64,000 bases of DNA from UBA3478 sp049596955. GTDB taxonomy: Bacteria; Bacteroidota; Bacteroidia; Flavobacteriales; Flavobacteriaceae. Below the pieces are notes generated by a model. It did no database searches. It worked only from the letters and a program-made list of their open reading frames with translations, and was not told where the DNA came from. A program made the position numbers and the translations under genes. The stretch's first letter is position 1. Every line of letters starts with the position of its first letter. Location: the NCBI GenBank assembly GCA_049596955.1, contig JBMYMD010000007.1, forward strand, positions 42,026 through 106,025, written 5' to 3'. This document shows positions 1 through 7,718 of this stretch, piece by piece.

Positions 1-146
1 AGAGGTAATAAATCAAGACTATCCAATAAACCGAATATGCCTAACAAACCAAAGATTATCCATACTAGACCTTTAAATCTTGCTTTTTTTTTCGGCTCTC
101 TTTTTTTTCCAAAAATGTGGTCGAATAATTTATTTTTCGTGCTCAT
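1..146 (-). CDS. Small membrane protein, partial (runs off left edge)
   Basis: Reading leftward from an ATG at 144-146 gives 48 codons without a stop to the window edge, so only the N-terminus is present. It has a very basic N-terminal segment (Lys/Arg-rich up to about residue 25) followed by one hydrophobic stretch rich in Ile, Phe, Leu and Gly (about residues 26-42) that looks like a membrane span. It lies 54 bp downstream of another small membrane-protein gene on the same strand, and a third lies beyond that, so the three may be one transcript. I do not recognise the family. The basic-then-hydrophobic layout is coherent, which argues against a random open frame, but the C-terminus is not visible. 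Confidence 0.5.
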   Translation of the reverse strand, partial: MSTKNKLFDHIFGKKREPKKKARFKGLVWIIFGLLGIFGLLDSLDLLP

Positions 147-200
147 CGAGGATTCTGTAAATGTTGCTTGCAATATAAATTATCTTAAGGGACACAAGGT

Positions 201-389
201 TCATTTCTTATTCTTCTTGAAATATTTAAAGGCATTATACCCCATACCTATACTGAATACAAGATTAGGGACAACAAGCAAGTAGTTGTATTCATATTCT
301 GACAAAGAGGCTGTAACAGCTCCAAAAAAACAGGCAAAACAAGTGATGACATAACCAATGAAATTATTATGGTTAGGATTACGACTCAT
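201..389 (-). CDS. Small hypothetical membrane protein (62 aa)
   Basis: A 62-residue ORF with an ATG start. Two hydrophobic stretches (about residues 11-28 and 36-50) separated by a short acidic/tyrosine-rich turn suggest a two-span inner-membrane hairpin; the end is lysine-rich (KKNKK), which would favour a cytoplasmic tail. It is the middle of three consecutive small membrane-protein genes on this strand, with 44 bp to the upstream DUF3784-like gene and 54 bp to the downstream partial gene. No enzyme motif is visible and I do not recognise the family. The spacing and shared topology support a real gene more than the sequence itself does. Confidence 0.5.
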   Translation of the reverse strand: MSRNPNHNNFIGYVITCFACFFGAVTASLSEYEYNYLLVVPNLVFSIGMGYNAFKYFKKNKK

Positions 390-433
390 ATTAATAAGAC
401 TACATAGATATTGATGGGTAAATACCTTATTGA

Positions 434-754
434 TTAATCAATGCGTTTTATTTTATTTGATTTAACTAAGAAATAAACAAGTGCAATGATTATGTATAAA
501 CTCCATAGAATGACTGATTTTTTATTATCCATCAGCACATAACAAATTTGAAATATAATAAAAGAGTATATAGCTTGGTTTTTAAAGAAGGTCTTGAAAG
601 ACACCAGGTAATTCTCTATGTCAAACTTTTTTCGTTCTTCATCTGTCATAAAATTGTACCCCGCCAATAAAATTTTGGCATTTTCTTTATTCATGAAATG
701 TCCAATCGCGTAATATAAAGCAGAGACAAAAATAACAGGTATATAAATTGACAT
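434..754 (-). CDS. DUF3784-like small membrane protein
   Basis: A protein of about 106 residues with an N-terminal membrane span, a soluble loop and two more hydrophobic segments near the C-terminus. The loop contains LLAGYNFMTDEERKKFD, which matches the hallmark of the DUF3784 family (an AGYN-x-M-[ST]-xEEk-x-[YF]-D pattern between membrane spans). The role of that family is unknown. The frame can also open one codon earlier at a GTG (755-757); I chose the ATG at 752-754. It appears to head a short minus-strand cluster of small membrane proteins. The family call rests on the motif and topology, not on a search. Confidence 0.7.
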   Translation of the reverse strand: MSIYIPVIFVSALYYAIGHFMNKENAKILLAGYNFMTDEERKKFDIENYLVSFKTFFKNQAIYSFIIFQICYVLMDNKKSVILWSLYIIIALVYFLVKSNKIKRID

Positions 755-757
755 CAC

Positions 758-1110
758 AATCAGTTAAGATTCCTCTAAATTTAAATTAAAATCATATAAA
801 TAAAGTCAAGGTTAGGCACAATTTTTTGCTATAATTTAAAAGACTTTACTAATTTTATTGAGGCTCGAATACTATTTATAATGTAAATCACTCTAGCCGA
901 AAACATTTATCCCTAGTAAACACTAGGGTTTTTTTATTAATACCATTGTCAAACAATAGATGACGCACTTCCTAATGTTCAAAAATTACATTTAAAATTG
1001 ATCGAATTCCATCTCTAAACCTGGTTTCTTTTTAATTAGTCCAAATAACAATTATCACATTATCAACGATTTAGAGAAAAAAAATTCTATTTTTATATAA
1101 AACGAATATT
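758..1110. other. Intergenic stretch with a hairpin but no supported gene
   Basis: About 350 bp between the DUF3784-like gene (minus) and the small cysteine-rich gene (plus). I see no convincing ORF on either strand. It is strongly AT-rich and contains one terminator-like hairpin (911-935, listed separately). The right part is presumably the leader of the plus-strand gene at 1111; a TATTTTTA at 1090-1097 differs at one base from the TAnnTTTG promoter element, but I do not rely on it. Confidence 0.4.
911..935 (+). terminator. Terminator-like hairpin without an obvious gene
   Basis: CCCTAG (911-916), loop TAAACA, CTAGGG (923-928), then seven T (929-935): a perfect 6-bp stem followed directly by a T tract, which is the form of a rho-independent terminator on the plus strand. 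No plus-strand ORF ends just upstream, so it either ends a small non-coding RNA that begins between about 780 and 900 or is a fortuitous hairpin. Confidence 0.5.
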
Positions 1111-1236
1111 ATGGAAAATTTACAATTGAGTAACAGCTGTGTGAACTGTTCTAATTTTAATGACAACGCTAAGTCTTGCTCGTTTCACAAGTTCGAAGTA
1201 AGTGAGAAATACACATGTGAAGAATTTAATCATTAG
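1111..1236 (+). CDS. 41-residue cysteine-rich (CxxC) small protein
   Basis: An ATG-started ORF of 41 codons plus stop. It has four cysteines (residues 10, 13, 23 and 36) in the pattern C-x2-C-x9-C-x12-C, plus a histidine at 26, and the ends read SCVNCSNF and YTCEEFNH. This resembles short bacterial zinc- or iron-binding knuckle proteins whose last cysteine sits in a C-x-x-F ending. It has its own strong intrinsic terminator 21 bp after the stop, so it looks like a monocistronic gene. The protein is hydrophilic with no signal peptide or membrane span, so it is probably cytoplasmic. Metal binding is inferred from cysteine spacing; I cannot name the family. Confidence 0.6.
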   Translation: MENLQLSNSCVNCSNFNDNAKSCSFHKFEVSEKYTCEEFNH

Positions 1237-1257
1237 ATTTTAATCAAATCCGATCAT

Positions 1258-1290
1258 AAAGAGCATACGTTTGTTATGCTCTTTTCTTTT
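1258..1290 (+). terminator. Intrinsic terminator of the small cysteine-rich gene
   Basis: A perfect 10-bp stem: AAAGAGCATA (1258-1267) pairs with TATGCTCTTT (1275-1284) around a 7-nt loop and runs straight into a T-rich tract. The right arm supplies the first T residues. It lies 21 bp after the stop of the 41-residue cysteine-rich ORF and is the strongest evidence that this small gene is transcribed as its own unit. Confidence 0.85.
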
Positions 1291-1471
1291 TACAACTTAT
1301 TTAGATTAAATACTTTTTAAAAAAACAACTCCCTACAAATTTTGTCAATGCATTCTGGAAATTATTCAAGTATTGACTCCTCTTTTTAACTCTGTACCTA
1401 CATCATGTGGACACAATTAGGGTTTGCTAGAATTTTTGAGCTTGTCTATATTGTACATAAACTAAAATCAA

Positions 1472-1738
1472 ATGAATATTTTAATTAAAGGAAGCTTTAA
1501 AACTACTTACGAAGCAGTTCACAAGGAATGGCTAAATGGCTCAGAAACAAGGGCTGAATGTTGCGATGAATCTCGATCGATCATTAGTAAAGTTGATGAT
1601 TACAACTACGTAGCTCTGTTATTTGATGTAGATTTTGAAAAGATGTTGACCCTAATGGCCACTCCTGAAAGAGCAGAAATAATGCGAGAAAACGGAATAA
1701 AAAATGAAATGTACCAATTCTCACCGTTAGGTCAGTAG
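1472..1738 (+). CDS. Hypothetical small protein, possible dimeric alpha/beta (DUF3764-like) fold
   Basis: An 88-residue ORF with an ATG start, no signal peptide and no membrane span. It reads as an alternation of short strands and amphipathic helices: a beta-like start, a helix with HKEWL, a strand around NYVALLFDV, then a helix with PERAEIMRENGI. This order is typical of small ferredoxin-like dimeric alpha/beta-barrel proteins (the DUF3764 or antibiotic-biosynthesis-monooxygenase type). That comparison is by shape only. Two adjacent cysteines occur mid-protein (residues 30-31). It stands alone on the plus strand, 62 bp before another hypothetical gene. Function unknown. Confidence 0.6.
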   Translation: MNILIKGSFKTTYEAVHKEWLNGSETRAECCDESRSIISKVDDYNYVALLFDVDFEKMLTLMATPERAEIMRENGIKNEMYQFSPLGQ

Positions 1739-1800
1739 ATTATCACAACACCCTATCGTTTGAGCTTTTTATCTAAAATGACTATAGTTTTTGGGTAAAC

Positions 1801-2274
1801 ATGAGTTTGATTTATATTTTATTGGGTCAAAGAAGTTTTTATCACATGTTGCTTTTTGATTATCTAGCCAATTTCAATTACTCAGAACTTATTTCAGAGT
1901 TTATTGTATACCTCATAATAGTTTTAGTCATAAGACTTCTTCTTTTTGCCGCTGATCTATACTTTTTAAAGAAAAAGAAACAGTTTCCAAATCTCTTTCT
2001 TGAAAATGATCATCTACGACTTAAACTCTATGAAAATCAAAAAATAAAACAAAAATACCTTGATGACCCAGAACTTTTGAGTCTTTTAAAGCATCTAGAA
2101 ACAAATAATGCTACAGCGCTTCATGAATATGTAAATACCTGGGCAAAAGTCAGAATTTCTTTTTTACAATCTCTTTTAGGCGCTATTCCGATTTACATTG
2201 TAATTCGACTGCAATGGGACCAAGCTATAATTAGCTATCTCAAACAAGTCATTCAAATATTATCAACCGTATAA
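1801..2274 (+). CDS. Hypothetical membrane protein (157 aa)
   Basis: A 157-residue ORF. A long hydrophobic segment at about residues 33-55 is followed by a basic KKKKQ stretch, a charged, probably cytoplasmic helical middle part, and a second hydrophobic segment near residues 122-136. This suggests a two-span inner-membrane protein with a cytoplasmic helical region between. An internal ATG at residue 16 is an alternative start. The gene ends 6 bp before the convergent rhaM. No recognised domain, and function is unknown. Confidence 0.55.
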   Translation: MSLIYILLGQRSFYHMLLFDYLANFNYSELISEFIVYLIIVLVIRLLLFAADLYFLKKKKQFPNLFLENDHLRLKLYENQKIKQKYLDDPELLSLLKHLETNNATALHEYVNTWAKVRISFLQSLLGAIPIYIVIRLQWDQAIISYLKQVIQILSTV

Positions 2275-2280
2275 AACGAT

Positions 2281-2601
2281 TTATTCTGGCTGATTTAAAT
2301 CAAAAACAGGGATTAAATTCGATTGTTTAGGAGAAAAATCTGAATTGGTTTCCATGATGTCGCTCATAAATTTCCACCATTTTTGTACGATAATATTAGC
2401 TCCCAAAGCCTGAGAGTCTAATTCTTCGCATGTTTGAAAAGCATATACACAGTTTGTTTCTTGGTCATAGTAAATGCTATAATTTTCAATCCCTGAAGAC
2501 TTTAAAAGCGTTTTTAACTCTGGCCAAATTTCTTGATGTCTTTTTTTATAGGTGGCTAAGGTTCCTTCTTTTAAATACATCTTAAAAGCTAGTTTTTTCA
2601 T
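2281..2601 (-). CDS. rhaM: L-rhamnose mutarotase
   Basis: A 106-residue protein of the RhaM family, which interconverts alpha and beta anomers of L-rhamnose before isomerisation. It shows the family layout: FKMYLKEG near the start, then a YKKRHQEIWPEL helix carrying the conserved Tyr and His, a middle NYSIYY strand, and the WWKFMSDIMETN motif near the C-terminus. Length matches the family (about 105 residues). No rhamnose isomerase or kinase gene is nearby, so it is either a stand-alone member or works with genes elsewhere; some members of the family act on other sugars such as L-fucose. Convergent with the hypothetical gene ending at 2274. Confidence 0.85.
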   Translation of the reverse strand: MKKLAFKMYLKEGTLATYKKRHQEIWPELKTLLKSSGIENYSIYYDQETNCVYAFQTCEELDSQALGANIIVQKWWKFMSDIMETNSDFSPKQSNLIPVFDLNQPE

Positions 2602-2684
2602 AATTACCGCGTTTTGATATTCTTAGATTTACAACAGGGTCAAAGAACTCTCAAAATAAAAATATTTTTCTTGTAGTAATCGTT

Positions 2685-2692
2685 TAATTTTG
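2685..2692 (+). promoter_or_regulatory. Candidate -7 promoter element for the ASST-like gene
   Basis: TAATTTTG matches the Bacteroidota -7 consensus TAnnTTTG exactly and lies 16 bp before the ATG at 2709. No TTG at the usual 17-23 nt upstream spacing was found, so the -33 element is weak or absent. Confidence 0.4.
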
Positions 2693-2708
2693 TTTTAAAA
2701 TCTTAAGA

Positions 2709-4244
2709 ATGAAAAATAGAGTTTACAGTTTAATTATTATTGTTTTGTTCATCTTAGTTGAATCTTGTGTGACTAAAGATGACGGTCCTGATTTAGACGT
2801 TTCACCTCCTACAATTCCATCAAACCTAACTGTAAATGAAGTAACTACAAATACAATTGAACTCAGTTGGAGTGCTTCCTCAGACGACATCGCTGTAACG
2901 GGATATTCCATTTATATCAATGATCAAATAGTAAGCAATACAGATCAAACTGATTTCACTCTTACTGATTTAACGCCGCAAACTTCTTACAATATTGGTG
3001 TAAGTGCATTTGATGCAGCACAAAACAGCAGTGAAATTAATTACATTCAAACCGTAACAGAAGCGCCAAAGGAGTTAGCAGGTACCGCAGAATTTTTTAG
3101 ATCTAACACTGGGTTAGAAGGATATATATTGGTTGATGATGCGAGAAACGATCGTGTATTTCTCATGAATAACTCCGCAGAAATTGTTTACGAGTGGGAT
3201 ATTCCTTCAGGTATAGGAAATGATGTTGAACTTCTAGAGGATGGAAGGCTCCTAGGTATCATGAAAGATGAAAATCCCAATCAAGACATTAGTTTTGGAG
3301 GGTATGGTGGAAAGTTACAATTTGTTCGACCCGATAGCTCTGTGGAGTGGAATTTTGATATCTCAACCAATGAACTAATCTGTCATCACGACGTAGAATT
3401 ACTACCCAATGGTAATGTAATCACCCTTGTTTGGGAGCAAATGTCTGTCGAGGAAGCTACAGAGGCTGGATCTAACTTAAACTTAGCCATAGTTCCAGAA
3501 GCAGTGGTTGAGATTAATCCCTCAACCAATGAAATCGTATGGGAATGGCATGCTAAAGACCATTTAATACAAGATTATGATGAGACAAAAAGCAATTATG
3601 GAGTAATTGCTGATAATCCACGTAAAATCAATGTCAATTATGTCGGAGATAAAATGGAAGATATTATGCATGCCAATGGCCTTGAATACGACGCCGAAGA
3701 AGATCTAATCTACATTAGTGTTAATTTTTACAGCGAGGTGTGGGTTATCGATCACAGCACTACAACTGAAGAAGCTGCAACAGAAAGCGGAGGAAATAAA
3801 GGTTTTGGAGGTGATTTAGTATATCGATTTGGAAACCCAGAAGCCTACGACAACATCGGAACTAGACTTTTTTACAACAACCATCACCCCCTATTATTCA
3901 ATAGCTCAGAAGGAAAAACCCTTAGTCTTTTTATGAACGGTTATAATATTGAGCAATCAACTGCCTATGAATTTGACTTTGATCAATCTTATTCTCTTGA
4001 AGCTAACACCGACAACGAACCTAATGTCAGATGGAGTTTTACACATCCAGATTTGTATGCAGCCAAAGTATCGGGAATGATCCGTTTGCCAAATAACAAC
4101 AGACTTATCACCGAGGGAGACTATGGAATTTGGGAAGTTTCACCTGACGGAAACATTGTATGGAAATTTTCAGGAGATGGTTTTTATTGGAGATCCTATT
4201 ACTACGATAAAAATCATCCAGGGATAATTGCTTTAGGCCTATAG
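2709..4244 (+). CDS. FN3 plus arylsulfotransferase (ASST)-like lipoprotein
   Basis: A 511-residue secreted protein. It begins with a lipoprotein signal peptide ending in the lipobox VESC (Cys20), followed by an Asp/Pro-rich linker. A fibronectin type III domain (about residues 35-115) carries the TPSNL-type start and a LTDLTPQTSY motif. The remaining ~390 residues resemble the beta-propeller arylsulfotransferase/ASST family, with repeated WxFD/WEW strands and conserved histidines in CHHDVELLPNG, DIMHANG and NNHHPLL. The family transfers sulfate between phenolic compounds, but many members have unproven activity. Export as a lipoprotein suggests an outer-membrane or periplasmic location. It overlaps the convergent coaE by 6 bp. 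The substrate cannot be inferred. Confidence 0.75.
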   Translation: MKNRVYSLIIIVLFILVESCVTKDDGPDLDVSPPTIPSNLTVNEVTTNTIELSWSASSDDIAVTGYSIYINDQIVSNTDQTDFTLTDLTPQTSYNIGVSAFDAAQNSSEINYIQTVTEAPKELAGTAEFFRSNTGLEGYILVDDARNDRVFLMNNSAEIVYEWDIPSGIGNDVELLEDGRLLGIMKDENPNQDISFGGYGGKLQFVRPDSSVEWNFDISTNELICHHDVELLPNGNVITLVWEQMSVEEATEAGSNLNLAIVPEAVVEINPSTNEIVWEWHAKDHLIQDYDETKSNYGVIADNPRKINVNYVGDKMEDIMHANGLEYDAEEDLIYISVNFYSEVWVIDHSTTTEEAATESGGNKGFGGDLVYRFGNPEAYDNIGTRLFYNNHHPLLFNSSEGKTLSLFMNGYNIEQSTAYEFDFDQSYSLEANTDNEPNVRWSFTHPDLYAAKVSGMIRLPNNNRLITEGDYGIWEVSPDGNIVWKFSGDGFYWRSYYYDKNHPGIIALGL

Positions 4245-4835
4245 TAGGTTGAGTTCTTTTAGCATTAGATTAAAATTCGATTCTAGTGCTTTTAAGTCTT
4301 TATCGTTTTCAAGCACATAATCAGACTTACCTTTAGCTATCTCGGGGTCAATCTGAGTCTTCATTCTATCTAAAATTTTCTGAGGATCAAGTCCGTTTCT
4401 CTTTTGCACTCTTGAAATACGCGTTTGTTGTTGTGCTGAAACCAGAATGATATAATCAAATTCATCTAAAGCCTCATTCTCGAAAATTAATGCAGATTCT
4501 TTGATTACAATTTCTGAAGATTGTTGTAAACACCAAGTTTGAAAGTCTCCGTAAACAAAAGGATGTACAGAAGAATTTAACAGCGATAAATAAAAAGAAT
4601 CTTTAAACACAATTGAAGAGAGGTACAATCGATTTAACTCATACTTTTCATCTGTTTCAGTGAAGACATGATCTCCAAAGTAAAATTTCAATTTTTGGAT
4701 TATGATTTCATTTGTCTCCATGAGAGTTGATGCGCGCTGATCAGAGTAATAAACCGGGAAGCCATGCTTTTCAAATAGCGCTGCAACAGTTGATTTTCCG
4801 CTGCCAATACCTCCTGTTAGACCTATTTTTATCAT
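4239..4835 (-). CDS. coaE: Dephospho-CoA kinase
   Basis: A 198-residue cytoplasmic kinase that phosphorylates the ribose 3'-hydroxyl of dephospho-CoA, the last step of coenzyme A synthesis. The P-loop GLTGGIGSGKST lies at residues 5-16, and the length is typical of CoaE. Conserved family features follow: the VYYSDQRA region (Asp-x-x substrate-binding loop) and RMKTQ near the lid. Its ATG overlaps the end of the upstream YbbR gene by 4 bp, indicating translational coupling. Another CoA pathway gene, coaBC, lies in the same minus-strand run about 5.4 kb upstream. Confidence 0.95.
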   Translation of the reverse strand: MIKIGLTGGIGSGKSTVAALFEKHGFPVYYSDQRASTLMETNEIIIQKLKFYFGDHVFTETDEKYELNRLYLSSIVFKDSFYLSLLNSSVHPFVYGDFQTWCLQQSSEIVIKESALIFENEALDEFDYIILVSAQQQTRISRVQKRNGLDPQKILDRMKTQIDPEIAKGKSDYVLENDKDLKALESNFNLMLKELNLL

Positions 4836-5797
4836 CTTATACGCTCAAAAATTCTCAACGAATCTGGTTCAAATTGAACATCCAAAATCTCTACTTTTAA
4901 CTTGTCTGCAGAAATAGTGTAATAACTCTTCTGATTTTTTAAGCTCAATCGAGGAAGTATCCAATTTGTCAATTCTTGACTGCTCAAATCTTGAAGTACA
5001 TTTTTATATGCTTTAACCTTGACGCTTACCATCTCTGGTAAAAATAATTGATTTCTTAAAGAGTCATTATTTTCAAACAATTGCTTTAAACCTACTTGAT
5101 ACGCTTTTTCCGTGAACTCTTCAACAGTCACAGAAACACTAACCTCTTGAGGAGAAAAAGAAACGAGTTCATTCTCTGGAAAATTACTGAAAGAAAGTGT
5201 GTGTTGTGAATTTGCGGAAATTTCACCCAAGTTCAACTCTTCTGTATATATGTAATCAACATTTTTAATCACTTGAGATTCTCCAAAAAGTTCAACAGTT
5301 TCTGGTTGTATATCAATTTTTTCAAGCACAAAATTTCTTTTCAATTTAAAATTGATATTTGGAAGAATCTTAACCCGTTTAGACAACGAAGGAATTACAT
5401 TTAAAAAGATAGAATCTTGATTTGCCCAGTTTAAAAATTCAACGTTTGAAGGCAATTTGTCAATTTTAATCTGATTAAAATGATTGGGACTTAAGTAAAG
5501 TAATCCAGTTTCTGTAATCGCATATTGCGTTACAGATTCTATGCTGTATATCCCTAGATTATTACCTAAAAAACCAAAACCTGAAGATTTTAACTCTGCA
5601 TTCGCAAAGTAAACAGAGTCCTGAAGAAGAAAACCAGTAGGCATTTTTTCAATTCTTATCGGGACTCTAACATAGGTCGAATAAGTGGCATTCAATTCAT
5701 TTACAATCCAAATGGAAACAGAAATGAAAAGAAAAATTCCCAATCTGGAGAATTTACCAGAAACAAAAAACCTTTTTAACCCATTAAGTCTTTGCAT
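4832..5797 (-). CDS. YbbR/CdaR-like domain protein, membrane anchored
   Basis: A 321-residue protein with one N-terminal hydrophobic segment (about residues 17-34, LGIFLFISVSIWIV) preceded by a basic region, so probably anchored in the inner membrane with the rest in the periplasm. The remainder is all-beta in character with repeated segments of the YbbR type (RIEKMPTGF, VEFLNW, VELFGES). In Firmicutes such proteins (CdaR) regulate the diadenylate cyclase CdaA; no cyclase gene is adjacent here. It overlaps coaE (4 bp) and the upstream glycosyltransferase gene (14 bp), forming a tight three-gene unit. The YbbR call comes from layout and neighbourhood; the biological role is unknown. Confidence 0.75.
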   Translation of the reverse strand: MQRLNGLKRFFVSGKFSRLGIFLFISVSIWIVNELNATYSTYVRVPIRIEKMPTGFLLQDSVYFANAELKSSGFGFLGNNLGIYSIESVTQYAITETGLLYLSPNHFNQIKIDKLPSNVEFLNWANQDSIFLNVIPSLSKRVKILPNINFKLKRNFVLEKIDIQPETVELFGESQVIKNVDYIYTEELNLGEISANSQHTLSFSNFPENELVSFSPQEVSVSVTVEEFTEKAYQVGLKQLFENNDSLRNQLFLPEMVSVKVKAYKNVLQDLSSQELTNWILPRLSLKNQKSYYTISADKLKVEILDVQFEPDSLRIFERIR

Positions 5798-6845
5798 ATT
5801 CGCCGAAAAAAAATTCAGGAAGAATCTCTTCAGGGTTCTTCCGTGAGAGTTTTAGATAAATACTAGATCTTATATAGCCATAGCCATAGCCATAAAACTG
5901 AATCCACATAGCCAAAATAGACATAAACGTTAACTTAAGATTTTTGAATTCAACAAACGCCTTTGTGAAAACAGTGAGATGATACAACCCTATTGTGCTC
6001 AATAAAAAAAGATAAAAGGTGTTGATTTCAGTAATTACTGATCCCCCACTAAAGTTTAAAATCGTTATTACTAGACAACCTAAAACGACCAGAATAAAAA
6101 GAGAAGGAAAAAGATGTGTAATCCTAAAAGAATTTTTATGCCAATAAGACAAAATAGGTCGCACACTTCCAAACTTATAGACTTGAGTATAGAAGGATTT
6201 AAGGTTAATTCTTCTTTTGTGAAAGACCAAAGCCTTTGGAAAAAATCGCGATTGAAATCCCAATTGGTGCAAACGAATACTCAAATCAGGATCCTCACCA
6301 GGGTGGATATTTGAAAAACCCTTTGAAGCTTCGAATGCCTTTTTTGAAAGCCCCATATTAAAACTTCTTGGTTCAAACTTGGTAAGTGCTCTTTGGCTAC
6401 CTCTAATCCCCCCTGTCGTAACCCATGAGGTCATGGAAAAACTAATAGCCTTCTGCAAATCCGAAAAATTGGAATCTGCACCATCTGGACCACCAAAAAA
6501 ATCTACAGGCTTATGCTTTAACTCATTAAAAACCTCAGTTAAATAAGAAGACGGTAATACACAGTCAGAATCAACCAAGAGAAAATAATTTCCAGTTGCC
6601 CTTCTCATTCCATGATTTCTAGAATCTCCAGGGCCTGAATTTGATTTGAAGAAATAAACAATATTCAAACTGTCTTTGAACTGCTCACAAATATGCTCGC
6701 ATTTATTCAAAGAACCATCCTCCACAATTACGACTTCAAAGTTATTGCTGTAATCTTGATTATTTAAAGAACTTAAAAGTTCCTGAACCTCATCAGGTCT
6801 GTTATAAACAGGAACTACAAGGGATAATTTAATTTCTTCAGGCAT
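5784..6845 (-). CDS. GT2-family glycosyltransferase with C-terminal membrane segments
   Basis: A protein of about 353 residues. The N-terminal GT-A domain (about residues 6-230) starts with SLVVPVYNRPDEV, has the VVIVEDGS strand, and carries the metal/nucleotide-binding LLVDSDC (DxD-type) motif. A later GEDPDLSIRLHQLGF motif is the usual GT2 acceptor/catalytic-base region. Two or three hydrophobic segments follow (about residues 245-320), so the enzyme is membrane-bound with a cytosolic catalytic face. The frame opens one codon earlier at a TTG (6846-6848); the ATG at 6843-6845 is the better start. The YGYGYGY run near the end corresponds to a short GCCATA-type DNA repeat. Donor and acceptor sugars cannot be told. 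Confidence 0.85.
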   Translation of the reverse strand: MPEEIKLSLVVPVYNRPDEVQELLSSLNNQDYSNNFEVVIVEDGSLNKCEHICEQFKDSLNIVYFFKSNSGPGDSRNHGMRRATGNYFLLVDSDCVLPSSYLTEVFNELKHKPVDFFGGPDGADSNFSDLQKAISFSMTSWVTTGGIRGSQRALTKFEPRSFNMGLSKKAFEASKGFSNIHPGEDPDLSIRLHQLGFQSRFFPKALVFHKRRINLKSFYTQVYKFGSVRPILSYWHKNSFRITHLFPSLFILVVLGCLVITILNFSGGSVITEINTFYLFLLSTIGLYHLTVFTKAFVEFKNLKLTFMSILAMWIQFYGYGYGYIRSSIYLKLSRKNPEEILPEFFFGEYAKT

Positions 6846-6857
6846 CAAAGGTTTTTC

Positions 6858-7667
6858 CTATTCTTGAAAAACATCCACAATTTCTTGGCTAACACCAGTG
6901 TTTGAAAACCCTCCATCATGGAAAAGATTTTGCATTGTCACTTTACGTGTTAAATCAGAAAAAAGTGTAAGGGTATAGTTCGCACAATCTAATGCTGACG
7001 CGTTACCTAAAGGCGACATTTTTTCCGCGAATGAAATAAACCCATCAAATCCTTTAACTCCTTTTCCTGCAGTAGTTGGCGTTGGAGATTGTGAAATAGT
7101 ATTTACGCGAACGTTTTTTTCCTTGCCAAAGAAATAACCAAAACTCCTCGCTATGGATTCAAGGTACGCTTTGTTGTCTGCCATATCATTATAATCTGGA
7201 AAGGTGCGCTGAGCCGCCATATAAGTTAATGCCACAATACTTCCCCATTCATTCATTGCATCTTTTTTGAAGAGTGTTTGCATTACCTTGTGAAATGATA
7301 AGGCCGAAACATCCCAACCTTTTGCTGTAAAGTCATAATTCTCATCCGTATAAGCTCTTCCTTTGCGCACATTAACTGACATTCCTATTGAATGTAACAC
7401 AAAGTCAAGTTTTCCTCCAAGTATTTCCATTGATTGATCTACCAAGTTGGTAAGATCTTCGATAGATGTAGCGTCTGCCGGAATAATTTCAGAATTTGTT
7501 TTTTCTGCCAATTCTTTGATTTGCCCCATTCTCATTGCAATTGGAGCATTGGTTAAAACAAATTGTGCGCCCTCTTCATGCGCTCTTTCTGCAGTTTTCC
7601 AAGCAATCGAATTTTCATCTAGAGCTCCAAAAATGATTCCCTTTTTTCCTTTAAGTAAATTAGTCAT
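6858..7667 (-). CDS. fabI: Enoyl-[acyl-carrier-protein] reductase (NADH)
   Basis: A 269-residue short-chain dehydrogenase-type enzyme that reduces trans-2-enoyl-ACP in the last step of each fatty-acid elongation cycle. It has the FabI nucleotide-binding start GIIFGALDENSIAW in place of the classic glycine motif, the SIGM segment, and the catalytic pair Tyr-x6-Lys in YNDMADNK. The C-terminal substrate-binding loop region is present and the length is typical. It has its own well-formed promoter (7690-7718) even though recN precedes it on the same strand, so it can be transcribed separately. The genes after it (glycosyltransferase, YbbR, coaE) may be read through from here. Confidence 0.95.
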   Translation of the reverse strand: MTNLLKGKKGIIFGALDENSIAWKTAERAHEEGAQFVLTNAPIAMRMGQIKELAEKTNSEIIPADATSIEDLTNLVDQSMEILGGKLDFVLHSIGMSVNVRKGRAYTDENYDFTAKGWDVSALSFHKVMQTLFKKDAMNEWGSIVALTYMAAQRTFPDYNDMADNKAYLESIARSFGYFFGKEKNVRVNTISQSPTPTTAGKGVKGFDGFISFAEKMSPLGNASALDCANYTLTLFSDLTRKVTMQNLFHDGGFSNTGVSQEIVDVFQE

Positions 7668-7689
7668 GTTTATGTTGTTTTAAGGCATT

Positions 7690-7718
7690 CAAAGATAAGC
7701 AGAAAATAAGCTTCTCAA
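7690..7718 (-). promoter_or_regulatory. Promoter of fabI
   Basis: On the minus strand TTG (7718-7716), an 18-nt spacer and TATCTTTG (7697-7690) match the Bacteroidota promoter consensus TTG-N17-23-TAnnTTTG. It lies 22 bp before the fabI ATG and overlaps the last codons of recN. It is one of the two best promoters in the window. Confidence 0.75.

Noticed and set aside
37..285. Plus-strand 82-codon frame at the left edge
   Set aside because: It overlaps in antisense two more plausible minus-strand membrane-protein genes, has a Phe-rich random composition from T-tracts, and shows no motif.
5874..5895. Short tandem GCCATA-type repeat
   Set aside because: It is only about three units and encodes the Tyr-Gly run near the end of the glycosyltransferase; no sign of a functional repeat array.
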